From contig CAUYUJ010022082.1 in NCBI GenBank assembly GCA_963575745.1, forward strand, positions 429,001-493,000: a DNA stretch of 64,000 nt, given 5' to 3'. The translations under genes and the position numbers were made by a program. Below, one piece after another: positions 1-9,600 of the stretch (positions within the stretch are counted from its first letter, which is position 1; every line of letters begins with the position of its first letter). The notes under the pieces were generated by a model. The model was given only the letters and a program-made list of their open reading frames with translations, was not told the origin of the DNA and did not search any database. This stretch comes from Prorocentrum cordatum. Taxonomy: Eukaryota; Sar; Dinophyceae; Prorocentrales; Prorocentraceae.

Positions 1-3
1 CGC

Positions 4-1551
4 GTGTTCGATTTGAAGAGCCCCCCCAACAAGCCCGAGCAGGATTTGCAAAGGATCGCACAGTCACTTGATTATCAGACTTTGTCGCTCTCACCGCCGC
101 CCCCCGCGCGAGCGGCCCTGTTCCTGGCGCTTGCCCATCTGGGATCGGAATCATTGGGTCAAGAACGGACGGTTCCCCCTGCTCCTCGCCGCGGGCCCCG
201 TCCGGCGGGGGGGGCGGATCTTGATCCGTTGAGGCTTAGGGCTCAGTGGTGCGACCTCTATCCTCGCGCGCGCCAGATGTTCAGCACCAGCAACAAGGAT
301 GCGTGGCGCGCCGCGGTGAGCAGAGCAGGCGCTCGCCATCTCGCGGCCAGCCACCCGTCCGACGTGCTGAACCAAGCTCTTGTCGCGTTCATCGCTTATG
401 GTTTGAGCTCATCTGGAGTGGAACAACAGTTCAGTCAGACTGCGCTGAAATTTACTGACCGCATGGGCTCTTCCACGGCGGATCACGAGGAAGGCTTCAT
501 CAAAGTGGCTATGGATTTCACTGAATCCGACCAGTTAGAGAGCATCAGGATGGCGCAGCGAGTGTGGCGCACGTCGCTCGGCCCGCCCAGGGCGTCGCCA
601 CTGCATCCTCGGATCGACAAGGGCGTGAAGCGCGTGGCGGCGCCCAGTGATTTCACGGAGGCAGGCTTCATCGCGAAACGGCGGAAGGCCGCCCAGAGCG
701 CAGCCGCGTCCGTGCCGAGCGAGGAGAGGGCGCTGGCAATCCAGAACGATCTAGTCGGCTTCCGAGCAGGCGCTGCATGGGGGGAGACCCACGAGAAGGA
801 GCTAGCATTTCTCAACGCCAAGTTGCGGGACAAGTCCTTGGTAGCACTTGCCGAGAAGAGCCTCCTCCAACATGAATCGAGCCCGGCTCTTTGCGCTGAG
901 GCAGCTCAGAAGGCAGCGAAACAGCTCGCAGACCTGAGAGCGCGCCAGCGCAGGCAAGCGCGCGACGTGGACTTCATGCGCGGTGCAAGTCGCGCAGAGA
1001 TGATGTCAGCGATCAGGGGTAAAATTGCCTTTGTGGATGTCAGTTGCCGGGGGAGGGCAGGTCTGGAGCGTGCGCTCAGGGAGGCCACCCTGAGGATCGG
1101 CCGATCTTTCGAGGCTGATGTGTTCGTTGTCCCCACGCCAGGAACAACTGAACCATTTATCACGCTTGCTTCCGCAATGAGAGGCGGTTTCCAAGTGTCG
1201 CCTGGATTCCTGATTTCGGGGCGCGGCCCCGCTTTGAAGTATTCGCAAGTGTGCCACCTAAAGAAGACATTATACATGTCGCCGCGCTGCAATACCACAT
1301 ACGGTGAATCCCTGAAGCTACTTTTCTCCAGGGTCCCCAACTGCAAGTGGACACTTGATGGGGATCGTAGCTGGGCCGCCTTGAAGGCCGCGTTCACAGG
1401 CGCCAAGAAGAGCGCTCTTTTGGCGCTCGTGTTGCCTGGTGAGTTGAGCCAAGACGCATATAAGGACTTTAAGAATTCATTTGCATTCAGGGGATTGGTC
1501 CAGAGTCTTGCGTCCGTGGACACTGCGCGCTCTTGCTTGGGGTTTCAGTGA
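4..1551 (+). CDS. 5'-truncated hypothetical protein with hAT-dimerisation-like motif
   Basis: A 515-codon frame open to the first base of the window, so its true start lies upstream; the first codon in this stretch is GTG, not a convincing start. Composition is that of a real protein: balanced residues and few simple repeats apart from a proline run near residue 35. Around residues 125-150 the text SSSGVEQQFSQ follows a hydrophobic segment, resembling the C-terminal dimerisation signature of hAT transposases (SS..xER.FS). Residues 205-240 are basic and alanine-rich, and residues 290-325 look helical and charged. No catalytic DDE residues can be placed. The frame ends in TGA, followed at once by a 21-bp direct duplication. 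It may be a domesticated or decayed hAT-like protein or an unrelated host protein. The frame is well supported; the family is tentative. Confidence 0.5.
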   Translation: MFDLKSPPNKPEQDLQRIAQSLDYQTLSLSPPPPARAALFLALAHLGSESLGQERTVPPAPRRGPRPAGGADLDPLRLRAQWCDLYPRARQMFSTSNKDAWRAAVSRAGARHLAASHPSDVLNQALVAFIAYGLSSSGVEQQFSQTALKFTDRMGSSTADHEEGFIKVAMDFTESDQLESIRMAQRVWRTSLGPPRASPLHPRIDKGVKRVAAPSDFTEAGFIAKRRKAAQSAAASVPSEERALAIQNDLVGFRAGAAWGETHEKELAFLNAKLRDKSLVALAEKSLLQHESSPALCAEAAQKAAKQLADLRARQRRQARDVDFMRGASRAEMMSAIRGKIAFVDVSCRGRAGLERALREATLRIGRSFEADVFVVPTPGTTEPFITLASAMRGGFQVSPGFLISGRGPALKYSQVCHLKKTLYMSPRCNTTYGESLKLLFSRVPNCKWTLDGDRSWAALKAAFTGAKKSALLALVLPGELSQDAYKDFKNSFAFRGLVQSLASVDTARSCLGFQ

Positions 1552-1553
1552 TA

Positions 1554-1603
1554 GCTCAGCTGCCTCGGCTGGGCAAGTAAGTGCTCAGCTGCTTCGGCTG
1601 GGT
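1554..1603. repeat. 21-bp direct duplication just after the stop codon
   Basis: Two near-identical 21-bp copies (1554-1574 and 1583-1603) of a GCTCAGCTG..TCGGCTGGG sequence lie right behind the TGA of the preceding frame. It resembles neither a tRNA nor the known dinoflagellate spliced leader. Confidence 0.6.
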
Positions 1604-2934
1604 AGAAAAAACACAAACATGTGTAAATCCTTCATTGCATTCCTCTTCTGTGTCTCATCCCTTCCCCCACCGCCATCCTGGCCCCTCCTCCCTCCTCCGC
1701 CCAGCGATCCTGCCCGATCAATCTCTTGTTGCTGCTCTTCGCTGCCGCCGCCGCCGCCATCGTCGTCGTCGGCTGCTACAGTCGCAAAACTGCTACCGCT
1801 CTGATGTTTTCCCCCTGTCGTCGGGCAGCGAGTCCTTGCCGCAAGTGCATCCCGAGGGGGGCGCGAGCGAGCAAGCTAGCAGCAACGTCGATGACGACGC
1901 GATCGAGTGCATTGCTGGCCGAGGCAGCCAGTCAGGTCCCGCGAGGCCGGATCAGCCCCGATTGCTTGGCTTCACGGCCGTATCAGCCCCTGGCCAAGTC
2001 AACAGCTGAAGTGGGCAACGAGGTGGAGGAGGAGGCGCGCCTCTCTTCATCGCAATCCTTTTCACTCCCTTCCTCTTCTGCTTCTGCGCCATTCATCCCA
2101 TCGTTCGTCGTCGCGTCCCCATCCTTCGTCCCCGCTGCTCAGTGCCCCGCCCCCTGCTCCTCATCGCTTCTCGCTTCTCCTGGCCCCTCGCACCTCGCTG
2201 CTCCTCCCCATCATTCATCGCTCCTCTCATCCTCCATCTTCTTCTCATCCTCCTTCTCATCCTCCTTCCCCTCGCGTTTGCTCCTCGTCGTTATCCTCCC
2301 CCTCCTCCTCCTCCTCCTCCTCCTCCTCCTCCCTCCTCCTCCCCCCCCCCCCCTCATCCTCATCGTCGTTTCTCCTTGCACCTCGCTCTTCTTCTTGCTA
2401 CCCGCTACCTCGGCATTGTTCTGCTGAGTCCATAATTTAATGGGTCCGAATCCGCTCGAGATGGGCCCCAGGGCCCCTCGCCAGGGCCCAGACGCACCAG
2501 TTCCTCGAGCCGCGCCCGGCCGTGGCGACGACGAACGAGGAGGGCCTCCAGAGGCCAGAAAGCCTGGGACTGCTGCCTGGAGGAGGGGGGAGGAAGCATG
2601 ACGAAGCAAGCAGCTGCTATGCAAGCGGCCAAGGGCCATCTAAAACCCCTGAAGTTGAAATGTTGCAACGTTCAGCCTGCGCCAACTACTATGCCCATTG
2701 TATGTGCCCGTCGTCGGCGCGCAGCCGCATTGCATTCGGAGGCAGGCTGGGAGGGGCGAGAAGAAGAGCAGAGGGTGGATGGAGTGAATAACACGAATAA
2801 TCATATATACATATATAAATACATATGGAAATATATAGATTACGAGAGAGAGAGAGAGGGAGGAAAGCACAGCGGCCATACTTACACGGGCCGATGCAGC
2901 CCCATAGTGGCCATCAGATCCGGCTCGGCGCCGA
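1604..2934. other. Low-complexity intergenic region
   Basis: Pyrimidine-rich sequence with many CTC and TCC runs, densest at 2300-2352 where (CTC)n runs into a poly-C tract. At 2795-2865 there are short AT dinucleotide and GA dinucleotide tracts. Reading frames here are serine-, proline- and leucine-rich products of the repeats. No gene is supported. Confidence 0.6.
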
Positions 2935-4206
2935 TCATGCAGAGGAGGAGCTGCTGGATGCAAACGCCCGCGGATTCACGCGGAAAGTATCCCAGCAGTT
3001 GATGCACATGAACGTCTCCCACGTGGACTGGGGGGCGGTGTAGTCAATGCCCTCAGGGATCTTAGGCGACAGGTAGCCCTCTTTGCCAGTGCGGCATTGC
3101 TTGCCGCAACCTTCGCATAGATGCTGCGTGCATTCGAACGCGCTGCTCCACGTGGTCTTCGCTTCCTCGGGACTGAGCTTAAGCCGAAAATTGACGGTTA
3201 TCACGGTCTTCACCTGCAAGACGTCCGGGACGATCACGCGAAGAGCAGGGCCCTCCAAGCGAGGCCGCTTCCGACGGAGCGCAGAGACGCGAGGGGGTGG
3301 GCCCCGATGGTCTGGCGGGGCGTGGGTGTCCTGCCAGCTGGCCCTCCACCACATTGTCTGCTGCTGCTGCGGCGGCTGGCTGCTGCTGCCGGCTGCCGCG
3401 GCCGGCTGCTGCGGCTGCAGCTGCTGCTGCTGCTGCAGCGGCGGCTGCCGCTGCTGCGGCGAGGCAGGAGACCTGCCGCGCACCAACAGGCGGCGATCCT
3501 CATACTTCTGCCGCTCCTTGTGGACGAAGAGCTCGAACTGGCTGAGAGCGGGCACGGATACGTGGTCGCTCTGAGAGATCCGGGCTTTGACCTGCATCTT
3601 GAACTCGTTGGTGACCGCCTGACTCATCGCCTGCTTCCAAGTTTTGCCCTCGGCGATGAGGCCATCCACCATCCGCCTGACCAGTAGGGGGTACCGCTTG
3701 CACGCCCCGGCGTCTCTCCCCTTCTCCACCATGTAGTCTCTGAACTTGGAGAAGATCTTGTCCAAGATCTCGGGCGGGCTGAGGGCTGGCGAACGCGGGG
3801 CCGCCATGCCCGCTGGAGAGGATGGAGCCGCCACCATGCCCGGAGAGGATGGAGCCGCCATGCTTGCCTGGAGAGGCTGAGGGTGAGCAGCAGCCTGGGC
3901 CGATGCAGCCAAGGCCGATGGAAAGTATGAGAAGGAGGTAGAGGAGGCCGATGCAGCCACGCGCGCGGCAGGCGCGCGGTCGAAGCCAAAACGGCTGCGG
4001 GGGATGGATGGGGTGGGCGAGGAAAGGATGCGGAGGTGGATGGGCGGACAATGAAGGAGGCAAATGATGAGGAGGGTAAGGCTCCCAAAAACTGCCCCAA
4101 GGCCCAAGGCCGCCCGAGCGTGCTTCCACGCGGCCCGCGATGCGCCTAAGACGGCCCAAGACTTTAAGAGGATCCCAAGCAGATATATCCGAGAAGAGGG
4201 GCTCAC
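2935..4206 (-). CDS. Q-rich protein with C-terminal paired CxxC zinc-binding-like module
   Basis: A 423-codon minus-strand frame ending in TGA at 2935-2937. The first ~115 residues are hydrophobic or alanine/serine-rich and may be 5' leader; a start at one of the methionines near residue 115 (MAAPSSP repeats) is equally plausible. Residues ~145-235 are a charged, probably helical region (EILDKIFSKFRDYMVEKG). Residues ~250-285 are a glutamine/alanine-rich low-complexity stretch encoded by CTG/CAG repeats on the plus strand (3360-3450). The C-terminus holds CxxC at ~364-367 with another Cys at 371, and CxxC at ~401-404, the spacing of a zinc ribbon or other four-Cys zinc site. Nothing identifies a catalytic role. 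The Cys arrangement and the sustained frame argue for a real gene, possibly nuclear or nucleic-acid binding; that role is inference. Confidence 0.5.
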   Translation of the reverse strand: MSPSSRIYLLGILLKSWAVLGASRAAWKHARAALGLGAVFGSLTLLIICLLHCPPIHLRILSSPTPSIPRSRFGFDRAPAARVAASASSTSFSYFPSALAASAQAAAHPQPLQASMAAPSSPGMVAAPSSPAGMAAPRSPALSPPEILDKIFSKFRDYMVEKGRDAGACKRYPLLVRRMVDGLIAEGKTWKQAMSQAVTNEFKMQVKARISQSDHVSVPALSQFELFVHKERQKYEDRRLLVRGRSPASPQQRQPPLQQQQQLQPQQPAAAAGSSSQPPQQQQTMWWRASWQDTHAPPDHRGPPPRVSALRRKRPRLEGPALRVIVPDVLQVKTVITVNFRLKLSPEEAKTTWSSAFECTQHLCEGCGKQCRTGKEGYLSPKIPEGIDYTAPQSTWETFMCINCWDTFRVNPRAFASSSSSSA

Positions 4207-5023
4207 AAGGGGGGAACAAGAAAATGGTCATCAGAAATCCCCGAGAGGCCCGCCATAATAAGGACCCCCCGAAGGTCCCCAACAAACCCAATACCTGGGG
4301 GGGGGGGCGCTGCAGGAGGAAAAACAACAAGAGGCTTGGGTTTCCCAGAGGCTTCAGACCTGACTCCCAAGAATCGCCCCCCATGCAGGCATATTATTCC
4401 TCTTCCCCTGGGTTAATTAGTGCAGCGGTGGTCATATGATCATATATATATATATACCTGTGTGTATTGTATATACGCGCAACCACATGCACACTTGCAT
4501 GTATACACGCGCATACATATTCATGTATATGCATTCTTACACATTGACGCACATATCATAGCAACCAACGATTGATTTAATCATTCGAATGCTTTGTTTA
4601 TGCTTCAACGTGCCCCGCGAGTGGGCGCCGACGGCTCTCGATTGACATTCTTTCACAATTGCCTCCAACGCGCCCTGGGCGAGAGGCCTCCCACGACGAT
4701 ATCCCAAAGACATTGAGCATCGCCAGTTCATGTCAGTTCCCAGGCCAACCTGGCGACTTTTAATCAGTTGTGGGCAAGGCAGAGTTCTCCGCGCGCGCGC
4801 CGCAGCGCGCGCGCGGGGGCGTCCAGTAATAATGGGTATCCAACAACAATATAGTAATACTGAGTATCCAACAATAATCATGGGTATCCAACAATAATAT
4901 TGGGCATCCAACAACAATAATGCGTATACAAGTGGTAAGATTATCCAACAATAACATCTGTGTTTGCCATTGTTTGAATGGCGGCATTAATTATATGTCC
5001 CCCGCTCGTGCGCGCGACCCCCA
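4207..5023. other. Intergenic region with AT tract and a short degenerate tandem repeat
   Basis: No gene is supported. An AT dinucleotide tract sits at about 4438-4460 with CA/TA-rich sequence to 4555. At about 4834-4965 a TATCCAACAATAAT-type motif recurs five times at 20-28 bp spacing. A CGCGCG-rich patch lies at 4790-4817. I looked here for a left terminal repeat of the downstream retrotransposon matching 11493-11670 and saw none. Confidence 0.5.
4834..4965. repeat. Degenerate ~24-bp tandem repeat
   Basis: The core (G)GTATCCAACAA(C/T)AAT recurs five times with small length changes. It lies 60 bp upstream of the gag-like frame of the DIRS-like element, so it could be target DNA or part of the element's leader. 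Confidence 0.6.
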
Positions 5024-6025
5024 TTGCTCGTAGGCGCCCTTGCCGCGAGGGCAGTGATTAATATTAGCCCCGAACGCCGCGTGGAATTTAAAAATTCCAC
5101 TGAGCATTGGAAAGACGAGGACGAGGAGGAGCCTCGAGGGCCGCCGCGCAAGCGGGCCCGCGAGGTGGAGGGCGCCCCGACCCCAGGCGGACCAGGAGAG
5201 GCGAGCCCTCTCGACCAGGAGATTGCAGGGCTCGAGGAGACTGCCGAGGACCCAGAGCTCGAGGCGCGGCTGGCGCGGCTCGGGGGCAGGGCAGCTCGTG
5301 GTGTGCCGAGGCAGGGCACGCCCAAGAACGCTGCGCGCCCAGCAGGTGCGGTAGGCGAGCGCCTGGCGCAGGTGGTGGCCGGCCGAGCCGCCGCTGCTGC
5401 CCCTGCGCGCACAGGCGCCGCTGGGTCGAGGACCAGGCTGGCATCAGCCTTGACCGCGGCGCTCCTGGGCCGCGACGACGACGACGCGGAGGACGGCGCG
5501 GAGAGCGACACGGAGCGCTTTGGGGGCCGCGACCGCTACCAGGGCGTGGGCATCAAGCGGGACTTGTTCCGCAGGATCGCTCGGCAGCGGCCCGGCGCTC
5601 TCCTCGAGAACGGGCTCGGCCACCTGCGCAGCCAGTTCACCCAGCAGTTGTCCGCAGGCGAGGCCGACCCTCTGGCCCCGTGTGTCACGCAGTTCTTGAA
5701 CACGGTGTTCTTCGTTGCTCACCCGCCGCGGACGCTGGGGACGGACGAGGTGCGGGTCCTCCGCACGCTGGGACTGGCGCTCGACGGCATCCTGCGCGGA
5801 GAGGTCGTCGAGACTGCGGATCTGCTCATGCAGGAGTTCAAGGCGCGGACGATGGCCATCCGCGACGGGAACTGGCGGTCGGCACGGTGGCTCACGCTTG
5901 TCGCGCAGGAACAGCTTCCATCAGGCGCCTCTCTGGACGAGGAGAACGCTGCCGAGAAGGTCGAGGCCCGGGAGCTGAAGGTCGCCGAGCTCCGCCAGCG
6001 ACTTGCAGACCGCAGGCCGGGCTAG
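5024..6025 (+). CDS. Gag-like first ORF of the DIRS-like element
   Basis: A 333-codon frame in a different phase from pol. It opens at a TTG at 5024 with no upstream ATG in frame, so the initiation site is unknown and could depend on an upstream exon or a non-ATG start. The product is acidic at residues 25-85 and again at ~145-165 (a D-rich run), then has an ordered-looking helical half from ~170 (GGRDRYQGVGIKRDLFRRIA, then QFTQQLSAGEADPLAPC) to the end. The same DNA in the pol phase gives an arginine/glycine-rich shadow, so this phase is the coding one. It stops at TAG 6023-6025. No zinc knuckle is visible. A nucleocapsid-like role is inferred from position only. Confidence 0.6.
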   Translation: MLVGALAARAVINISPERRVEFKNSTEHWKDEDEEEPRGPPRKRAREVEGAPTPGGPGEASPLDQEIAGLEETAEDPELEARLARLGGRAARGVPRQGTPKNAARPAGAVGERLAQVVAGRAAAAAPARTGAAGSRTRLASALTAALLGRDDDDAEDGAESDTERFGGRDRYQGVGIKRDLFRRIARQRPGALLENGLGHLRSQFTQQLSAGEADPLAPCVTQFLNTVFFVAHPPRTLGTDEVRVLRTLGLALDGILRGEVVETADLLMQEFKARTMAIRDGNWRSARWLTLVAQEQLPSGASLDEENAAEKVEARELKVAELRQRLADRRPG

Positions 6026-6502
6026 GGGTCTGGCCGGGAGCCGTCTCCGTTGCAGGGGGGGACGGCACCTGCAGGCCATGGGCGCGCGGAGGCGCGCCCC
6101 CCGCCCCCTGCTCCCGGGACGCCAGTCTCGGGATCGCCCGAGGCGATGAGGATCCTTGCCGGACGAGTTCCAGGCGACGGTCCCGCAGTTCCCCCCGCCG
6201 GGGGGAAGCGGCCAGCAGCGCGGAGGACCAGCCGCAGTCCCACGCGGTCGGTCCAGCTCCTGAGCGACTCCGAGGGGGACCTCGACGCAGCAGCCGCCGC
6301 CCGCGTGCCACCAGCGGACGCGGCAGCAGGCCGGAGCTTCGCGCAGCACAAGGCGGCCCACCCGAGGCGCGAGGGCGAGACCCAGGCAGCATGGAAGGCG
6401 CGCATCGGGAGGCCGCTGGCTGCCAAGAGCCGCGGCAAAGGCAAGACGGGGAAGAGCCGCGGCACGAGCGCTGCTCGCAGGACGGCCTGGGTTCGGGCGT
6501 GA
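6026..6502 (+). CDS. Continuation of the gag-like frame after an in-frame TAG
   Basis: The same phase as the gag-like ORF stays open from the TAG to TGA 6500-6502 (an ATG is at 6050). The product is proline/alanine-rich at first, then has an acidic SVQLLSDSEGDLD segment and a basic tail (WKARIGRPLAAKSRGKGKTGK) that could bind nucleic acid. Either gag is broken by one stop mutation, or this is a second short ORF, or the stop is bypassed; the sequence cannot distinguish these. It ends just before the pol phase takes over. Confidence 0.45.
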   Translation, partial: GSGREPSPLQGGTAPAGHGRAEARPPPPAPGTPVSGSPEAMRILAGRVPGDGPAVPPAGGKRPAARRTSRSPTRSVQLLSDSEGDLDAAAAARVPPADAAAGRSFAQHKAAHPRREGETQAAWKARIGRPLAAKSRGKGKTGKSRGTSAARRTAWVRA

Positions 6503-6606
6503 GGGCCGACGCGGCTAAGGCCGCGGCCCCGAGCACGCCCCTGCCTGCCCTCCGCCCGCCTGAGCGGCAGCTACGCGGCAGCTCGCAGGCTCGGCGGTGG
6601 CGCCAG

Positions 6607-9600
6607 ATGCTAGCCGAGGTGGGCACGGGCGTCAGCTCCAAGTTCAGGCTCGCCCTCGCGGTCCACGAGGCGGTGCACGGTTCGCCAGGGGCGATCGGGC
6701 GGTACGTTCGTAAGATGTGCACTTCGCCAGACCCCACGGCCAGCTTCGCGCGGCTGCGCGAGGTGTTGCCGTTACCGCTGCCCGACGCCCCGCTCTTCGA
6801 GAGGTACCGTGCCGCCTGGCACCTACACCAGCAGCTGCCGGAGACCTGCGAGGTGGACGCCGCCACGGCGCAGGGGTGGGCCCAGCTCGTGGTCTTCAGC
6901 CTGAACTACCAGTACACGGGGCACATGCGTTGCCCAACCGTCGCCGCGAGGCGGCCCACGGCAAGTCAGCTCAGTGCGCTCGGCATTGTGCAGGAGGCCT
7001 GTGAGTATTTCGTTCAGGATGCCGCCACATCTTTCGAGCTCCCGGACTGGGGCCAGGTCATCGCGTCGAGGACCGTCTCCTACGGGGGCGAGGAGACGTC
7101 CCGCGCCCTGCCACTCTCGCTTGCGGGGATCATGCCAGGCCTCCCCGCGCGGGGCGTCGCCGCCTCTGTCAAGGCGCTCGACATCGCGGACGCTCAGGTG
7201 GGCGCCTGGCTTGCCGACCCCACGCTGGCCTTGCTCCCTCGAGATGAGTGGCCTGCAGAGGTCCCGCGGGCGGCGATCCAGGTCACGTCCAAGCAGGAGT
7301 GGTACAGTATCGGGACCAAGCTCGTCGAGCTGGGGCTGGCTGCGCCGATCGCCGACGACCGCATCTTCAAGGTCGGGAACCGCAAGGTGCTCGCCGGGGC
7401 GTTTGGTGTCGCCAAGGGTGGCACGCCGTCACCTGGCCAGGCGTGCGTCCAGCGCCTGATCATCAACATGGTCCCGGCCAACAGCTACCAGCGCATCATG
7501 AGGGACGACATCGGGACCCTTAGCGCGTCGCCCTCGTGGGTCGCCATCCCGCTCCCAGAGGGCCACATGCTGCTTTGGTCGTCAGATGACCAAGCCTCCG
7601 CTTTCTACTGCTACGAGCTGCCCGAGGCTTGGCAGCCGTACATGACCCTCGCGGAGGCGATCCCGAACGAGCTCATCGGCGTGCCGGGTCCTGGGAAGAC
7701 ACACCTCGCCCTGCGCGTCATCCCGATGGGCTGGATCAACGCGGTCACGGTGTTTCAGCACTGCCACAGGCGCCTCGGGCTCGGCTCTCGCCCCCTCGCT
7801 GCGGGGTTTCCCGCGGAGCTCGAGTGGCGCAAGGACCGGCCACTTCCGTTCAAGTCGAAGGAGCTCGAGCAGCAGTGGATCCAGTACTACATCGACGACT
7901 GGGACCATGGCGAGGTGGTGCCCAACGCGATGGTCGCGGAGCTCCTCGGCACGATGAGCTGCGCGCAGGAGGAGCAGAGGGCCGCCTACGGCCGCTCGGG
8001 GATCAGCGTCGCCCCCGGCAAGGCCAAGCACCGCGCGCTGGTCCTGGAGCGGATGGGCGCGGGTCTTGACGGGGCCGTCGGCCGGGTCGGGGTCACGACC
8101 GAGAAGCTTCACCAGCTGCTGGCGTTCATCCTGTGGGGCATGGGCAGACAGGGCCTCTCGTCGCAGGGCATGCTCATGATCCTAGGCAGGTGCGTCAGGG
8201 CAGCGGAGTTCAGGAGGCCTTTCATGGGGTTCCTCAACAGCGTGTGGGCTGCTGGGCGCTGGACGCGCCCGCAGGCTGTTCCCCTTGGCATGTGCGACGA
8301 GCTCTTGGGCTTCGCGATGGCGCTGCCGCTGGCATACACCGACCTGCGCGCAAGGATCGACACTTGTGTCATTGCGACCGATGCCAGCGAGCGCGCCGGG
8401 GGCATTTGCCACACGGCCGGGCTCTCGGCGCAGGGCGTTGCCTGCGCGAGAGGGGGAGCATCAGCAGTGACTTTGCGGCCTGGTGCAGTTGCGGCTCCTG
8501 TGCGTGGTGTGCGGTGGCGCCCTCGCATAGTTCTCATCGAGCTCTTCGCTGGCGCTGCTGGGGCCGCGGTGGCGGCCTCCAGACTCCCGATCGACGTGAT
8601 GGCCCACGTCAGCTGCGAGGTCGAGCCCGCTGCCCGGCGACTGGTGCGTCGCCGCTGGGCGGGCGTGATTGAGCTTGGCAACATCGAGGCCGTCGACGCG
8701 GCGCGGTTTACTGAGATGCTGAAGGGCTACGCGCGGGACGCCGACTGGGTCGTCTTGACCGCGGGGAGCCCGTGCCAAGACCTTGCGAGCATCAATGTCG
8801 TGGGGACCGGCCTAGAGGGGTCGAGGTCGAGGCTCTTCTTCCGGGTCCCCGAGCTGATCCAGGCAGCGGAGGCTGCCTTTCCCAAGCGCACCATGTGGTT
8901 CGTCGAGAACGTGTTCAGCATGACCCTAGAGTCGAGGGCGGAGTTCACCAGGGCGCTTGGAGTCACGCCCGTGTTCCTCGATGCCAGGTGTCTCACTCAC
9001 GTCAGGCGGCCCCGCCTGTACTGGTGCTCGTGGCCGGTCACGGCGTTCTTGGCGTCCGACGCCACCGTCGAGACCAAGGGTGTGGGAGAAGCCGCGTACT
9101 TCAAGGTCTCGCTTGCGGTGGAGAGGCTCCCACTGAGTGCCTCGCTCCTGGAGGGCTGGTCGACGCTGGACCCTGAGGCAGACCTCCCGTGCTTCACGAG
9201 GCCAATCCCGCGAAGCCACCCGCCGTTCCGGCCCGTGGGCCTCGACCGCGCCTCGGTGCTGGCCGCGGAGCGCTGGGCTGCCGACAGCTACCGCTACCAG
9301 GTCAACAACTACGAGGACGGCAGCCTCATCTGGGACGCGAGGCGTGAGCGGGGCCGGCTGCCCGTGCCTGAGGAGCGTGCTGCTCTGATGGGGTTCGACC
9401 GTCTCTATTTCCAGGCCGCTGTAAAAGATAGTGCCCCCGCCGCCGAGCGAGACAGCGTCATTGAGTCCCTGATCGGGAATACGTTCTGCGTCCAGGCTGT
9501 CATGTATCTTCTCGGCTCGTGGCTCGCTCAAGTGGGGGCGCTAGCGGCCGCCATCCCAGGCAGCAGCTGCCTCGCTGTGGGCACGTGCGAGGCGAACTGG

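Noticed and set aside
1554-1603. Relict dinoflagellate spliced leader
   Set aside because: The duplicated CTCAGCTGCCTCGGCTGGG lacks the CCATTTTGGCTCAAG core; no copy of that core was seen in the window.
5107-6480. Upstream extension of the pol frame over the gag-like region (Arg/Gly-rich)
   Set aside because: The same DNA has protein-like, acidic/helical text in the gag phase, while the pol phase is compositional shadow; pol-like text begins only near 6500-6600.
8521-9480. Reading the methyltransferase as the Dam-like adenine enzyme typical of DIRS
   Set aside because: The motifs are PCQ, ENV and GN of C5-cytosine enzymes; no DPPY-type motif is seen.
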